From Butyriboletus loyo (taxonomy: Eukaryota; Basidiomycota; Agaricomycetes; Boletales; Boletaceae), in NCBI GenBank assembly GCA_038093515.1, contig JBBPSI010000234.1, forward strand, positions 1-36,205: a DNA stretch of 36,205 nucleotides. The letters run 5' to 3'. Below, piece by piece: positions 32,224 through 36,205 of this stretch. The position numbers and the translations under genes are program-made. The notes beneath the pieces were generated by a model. That model was not told where the DNA came from. It ran no database searches and was given only the letters and a program-made list of their open reading frames with translations. Numbering within the stretch: position 1 is the first letter of the stretch; each line of letters starts with the position of its first letter.

Positions 32224-35200
32224 TTACTTCTTTATAGAGACAAAAGGAGAAAGAGAGAGCATGGACCGAACTTCTTCAAACCTCTGCCATGTCAGATTCT
32301 TTGTAAAGATATCTGCCGCTTGTTGTTGAGTAGGAGTATAGAAGAGAGTAATCTCCTTATCCTCGATGCATTCCCGAATGTAATGAAACAGAATTGCAAT
32401 GTGTTTGCTGCGTCCTTCAACAGCAGGATTAGAAGCCAGAAATATAGCTCCCTGATTATCAACTAGAAGGGGTAAAGGACCAAGTCTGTATCCCATCTCG
32501 AAGAACAAGGAGCACACCCAAGAGAGCTGTTTAGCGGTCTCGGTCATGCCCATATATTCTGCTTCGGTTGAAGAGTGAGCAATCTTGCGTTGTTGTCTGG
32601 ATAACCAGGATACTATGCCAGATGCTAGAAATATACAATAACCAGTCGTTGAACGACAGGTCTCGATATCGCCTGCCCAATCAGTGTCGCTGTATGCAAT
32701 AAAGCCAGAATTGGCTCTCGGACCAGACTGGCTGTGTCCGGAATACATTATGCAAAGGTCTGGAGTTCCAACCAGATAGCGGACTATATAGAGCGCTCTT
32801 TGCAAATGTTCTTCCGATGGATTGGAAGAGAATTGCGACATCTTGATGACAGCATGAGTGATATCGGGTCTAGATCCGAGCATGATGAATAGGAGGGATC
32901 CGATGACAGATTGATATTGTGAACGCAAAGATGGCGATGCTTCGGTGGTTGATGGTGAAGGATTATAACCAGAAGGAAGAGGTGTGCGTGCGGGTTTTGC
33001 ATTTTCAAGCTTGAATCGTTTTATGACCTTCTGTGCGTAATCGCACTGATCAAGCCTCAGGGTACGATTTCTTCGATCCCTGGTAATCCGCATGCCTAAA
33101 TACTCTTTCGCTTCTCCAAGGTCTCGACTCTCCCAAGTCTTCATAAAGTGCTTCTTGTGAGCGAGGACTTGTGTTTTATCACTACCCATAAAAAGAGCAT
33201 CATCAACGTATATAACTAAGATAATGATGACTTTCCCGATGAATTTTATATATGTTCCCGGGTCAGACAAGGTACGCTTGAAACCTTGTTTGATAAGTGA
33301 TAAATGTGAGGCTTTGTTCCATTGAAGGGCCGCTTGCTTGAGGCCATAGATAGCTTTTCATAGGCGACAGACTTTACTTTCTGAGCCTTTTTGAGCGAAA
33401 CCCTCAGGTTGTTCCATATAGATTTCTTTGTCAAGATCTCCGAAGAGAAATGCAGTCTTGACATCTAGAGCCTCGATTTCCCAATCTTCCAAGGCAGCTA
33501 GAGCTAAGAGAATCCTAACGGTTTCAAACCTGGCAACTGGTGAGAAGGTTTCCTCATAATCAATTCCGAAGATTTGGGTAAAGCCTTTTGCTACCCAGCA
33601 AGACTTGTATCGTCCATCGCTTTTTCATACATTTATCCATTTCCCTTTAATGACTTGACGTCCCTTGGGAAGATCTACCAGATCCCATACTCGTTGTTCT
33701 TGAAACGACTTGTATTCCTCTCCCATGGCGGTTAGCCATAAGGATCTCTTGGCAGGAGGTAATCTCATTACTGCCTTGTGAGACTGTGGGATACCATCGA
33801 CAGTAGCAGCAGCTAGAAGAGATTTGATCCACTTAGCGCTGTACATCTGTCCTAAGTCATCTTCTTCATTCGTGGGTCTCGGTTGATTAACCGGTTGTGG
33901 AGTAGGAATTAACTCCTCCTGAATAGGATCCAGTCCTTGATGTATCTCTCGTTCTATCTCAATCGGAGGTCAATTCCCATAAGCATTATCTGGGACAATC
34001 CGTGGAACACGGATGCAAGTAGGACGAGGATTAAAGTCCTGACCAGTCTGCAAGAAATCTGGATCATTGATCATTGGGATCGGAGCACCTTGAGATCGTA
34101 AATCCTGATCGAACTCATTATATAAGTCACGTTGGTGACCTCGAGCACGAATATCTCGAGTCGGATGATGTTGATGAGGACGATTGCGAAATTCAGTGAT
34201 TCGTTCAGGATATACTCTTGTTGGAGGTAAGAAAGTGGAAGGACGAATCCGACCAGGATCTTCAAATGTTTCCAACGGAGGTATCATTTGATGTTTATGT
34301 TGGTGTCGATCCGTTATGGACGATCTATGTCCAGTATCTGGCATTTCTCTTTTAACTCCAGGACATGGAGGTGAGAATAACAGTGGTTGTTCCTCATGAA
34401 CAGTATCAGGAGATGGAGGGTCGAGGATTAAAGGTGATGGTGGATGTTCAGGGATAACCCATGGTGAAGGTGTGACAGATGGTTGAGGAGATGGTTGTTG
34501 CATGTCGTCAGGATTTAAATTGGGGGAAATTGGTGGTAGGTTTTCACGTATTATACCGGTCCCATCAAATTGTACTCCTAATGGAGGTGGCTCGTCAGCT
34601 CTTTGTTGATTTGACGGTGGGGCATCATATGTACTATCTTCTTCATCTCCATGTTCATCGGCATCTGTTGGAAGAATAGGAGGTGGAATTGTGGCTTGTC
34701 TGTTGTTCTGTTCTTTGGAACAATGAGGGAAGTATTCTTCATCAAAAGTCGCAACAGACTCTACTAGAACTCATCTTCAGGTTGGAGACCAAAAGCGATA
34801 GCCTTTGGTGCCAGATTCATATCCAATGAAGGTGGCTTGTTCCGATTTCGGAGACAACTTGTTTTCCCTGAGTTCCTTCTTTATAAAAACATATGCACGA
34901 CATCCAAATACCCGGAAATATGATATATCTGGTTTCTCCCCAGAGAACATCTCGATGGGGGTTTTCCAATTATGACGACGCATTGGTTGGCGATTGTAGA
35001 TATGAAGTGAGGTTTCTGTTGCATCCTGCCAGAAGACTTTTGGTAGACAGGCAGTATGGCGCATGGCTTCTTCTTTTTCCAGGATGGTCCTATTAAATCG
35101 CTCTGCACGTCCATTCTGTTGAGGGGTGTGAGGTACAGAGAGCTGATGCTCAATGCCCCTGGACGAGAGGAACATCCGAATGTCTTTAGACATGTATTCC

Positions 35201-36205
35201 CCTCCACGATCCGAACGGACAGCAAGAAGCGAAGACTGGGTCTGACGTTCAGCCCAGATGACCACTTCCTTAAAAGCATCAGCTGCCTCAGATTTAAGGC
35301 GCAAAAACCGCACGACTGCAAAAGCAGAATAGTCATCAATAAAAGTTAAAATGTAGCGCTTCTGAGTCCGAGAGTGTGTGGGGAATTCGACCAAGTCGGA
35401 ATGCACCAGCCCAAGGACCCGAGATGCGCGTTTGGATGAAGGTGCATAGGGACGTTCATGCATCTTGCCTAAGGCACAGCCTCGACAAGGAATGACGTCA
35501 GAAGGTTCAGGTATTAACGGCATACCCTTAACGTTTTTGTAAGCATGGCGTAACACGTTCTTGGATGGATGACCAAAACGGTGGTGCCACAACGAAGAAG
35601 ATCCAACATCCTGCAAGGAGTGGATCCCGACATCTGGAGTTAGCATTTTAGCCTGAAACCAGTGGAGGGGATTGTTCGGAAGCAAGGCAGAAGCCTGCAC
35701 TACCAAACGTCCTTGAGGGTTCCAAATCTTGGTTTGATCGGTTATTTCGCATCGATAACCTTCCTTGGTTAGAGTGGTGACCGATAAGAGTCTATGGGCT
35801 GCTTGAGGCGCATACCAAACTCCTGTAAGCTCCAAAGGAATGGGCTTATCCTTCCCTAGTCGCTGTGATAACAACACAGTACCAGGTCCAAACATCTTCA
35901 TGGTTGCGCCATTTGCTGTGATCGCAATTCTCTCGGTATCACCGAGATCCATGAAGTCTACAACATGTGGTGTGACATGGTCTGTGCAACCGCTCTCAAT
36001 CATCCACGCGTTGGAAAGAAGATCTTTCTTTGAAGGGACATCTCCGGATGTGTAAGCTCCCACAATATACAGATCACCAAGCTCGAATTCATCATTGTAA
36101 TCATATACAGCATCATAGTCCTCAGCATCTCACTGGTATGTAGAGTCCCAGACATTAATGTCACGGGAGTCAAGACCGTGCTTCCAAGTGCCATCAGCAC
36201 GACGA
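32224..36205 (-). pseudogene. Copia polyprotein (protease, integrase, RT, RNase H) with six TGA codons
   Basis: One continuous frame over nearly 4 kb, no frameshift, broken by TGA at 36130, 34777, 34771, 33970, 33625 and 33358. Order: protease (WMIESGCTDHVT, Glu where the catalytic Asp of DSG is expected), integrase zinc finger (HHRFGHPSKN ... CRGCALGK), DDE core (VHSDLVEFP; VRSDRGGEYM; PQQNGRAERFNRTILE), Pro-rich linker, reverse transcriptase (WVAKGFTQ, ALDVKTAFLFGDL, YGLKQA, catalytic VIYVDDAL), and RNase H (YSDTDWAGD, SSTEAEYMG, DNQGAI, AADIFTK). The polyprotein order (integrase before RT) defines copia. All stops sit where Arg or similar is expected, so C-to-T decay is likely. This copy cannot make its proteins. 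Confidence 0.92.

Larger units (their letters stand above)
31751..36205 (-). mobile_element. Ty1/copia retrotransposon, 3' part, running off the window
   Basis: Minus-strand element: 3' LTR 31751-32205, polypurine tract, then pol read from 36205 down to 32224. Its 5' part (gag, 5' LTR) lies beyond the window. It inserted in the gag of the element at 29482; GGACT (31746-31750) would be one target duplicate. Confidence 0.9.

Overview
The window reads as nuclear DNA of a mushroom-forming basidiomycete (Agaricomycetes). It has short introns (about 45-60 nt) with CTAAC-type branch points, TPR-CHAT proteins with the LCPPGHP signature, a decayed polyporopepsin-like aspartic peptidase, and LTR retrotransposons nested in a Tc1/mariner-type element. 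Calls come from reading motifs by eye; no database search was run.

Layout. 1-285: truncated duplicate of the gene at 7.8-9.4 kb. About 1.2-2.1 kb: decayed aspartic peptidase. About 2.9-4.06 kb: pyrimidine-rich stretch leading into an intact five-exon TPR-CHAT protease-like gene (4062-7241, +). 7821-9366 (-): type II membrane protein resembling fungal PC-esterase/GDSL-like proteins, apparently with a GC-AG intron. 9458-20598: an 11-kb transposon nest. 20675-22324 (+): TFIIIA-like zinc-finger protein. 22797-24705 (+): cell-wall-integrity MAP kinase SLT2/MPK1, 11 exons. 25888-28059 (-): second TPR-CHAT gene with one nonsense codon. 29.0-29.5 kb: G-rich minisatellite and two hairpins. 29482-31750 (+): 5' LTR, leader and gag of an LTR element, cut by a copia element (31751 to beyond the window end, -).

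The nest. Removing the nested insertions leaves one element of about 3 kb with TIRs of about 81 bp and TA target duplications. It carries two convergent genes: a D84D35E transposase (+, two TGA codons) and a four-exon gene with a SAM-like domain (-, open except for one solo LTR). Into it have inserted two solo LTRs of one family (TSDs GCAAT and ACCAC) and a full Ty3/gypsy chromovirus (11266-18388, -) with LTRs of 425 bp. That chromovirus has an extra zinc-knuckle ORF after pol and a primer site that looks self-priming. The nest separates the divergent starts of the PC-esterase-like gene and TFIIIA, whose ATGs were only about 165 bp apart before insertion.

Overall pattern. Ten internal nonsense codons in otherwise open reading frames (transposase, gypsy pol, second CHAT gene, copia polyprotein) are all TGA, mostly where arginine CGA is expected. 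This points to C-to-T decay at CpG. TFIIIA, SLT2 and the first CHAT gene look intact.
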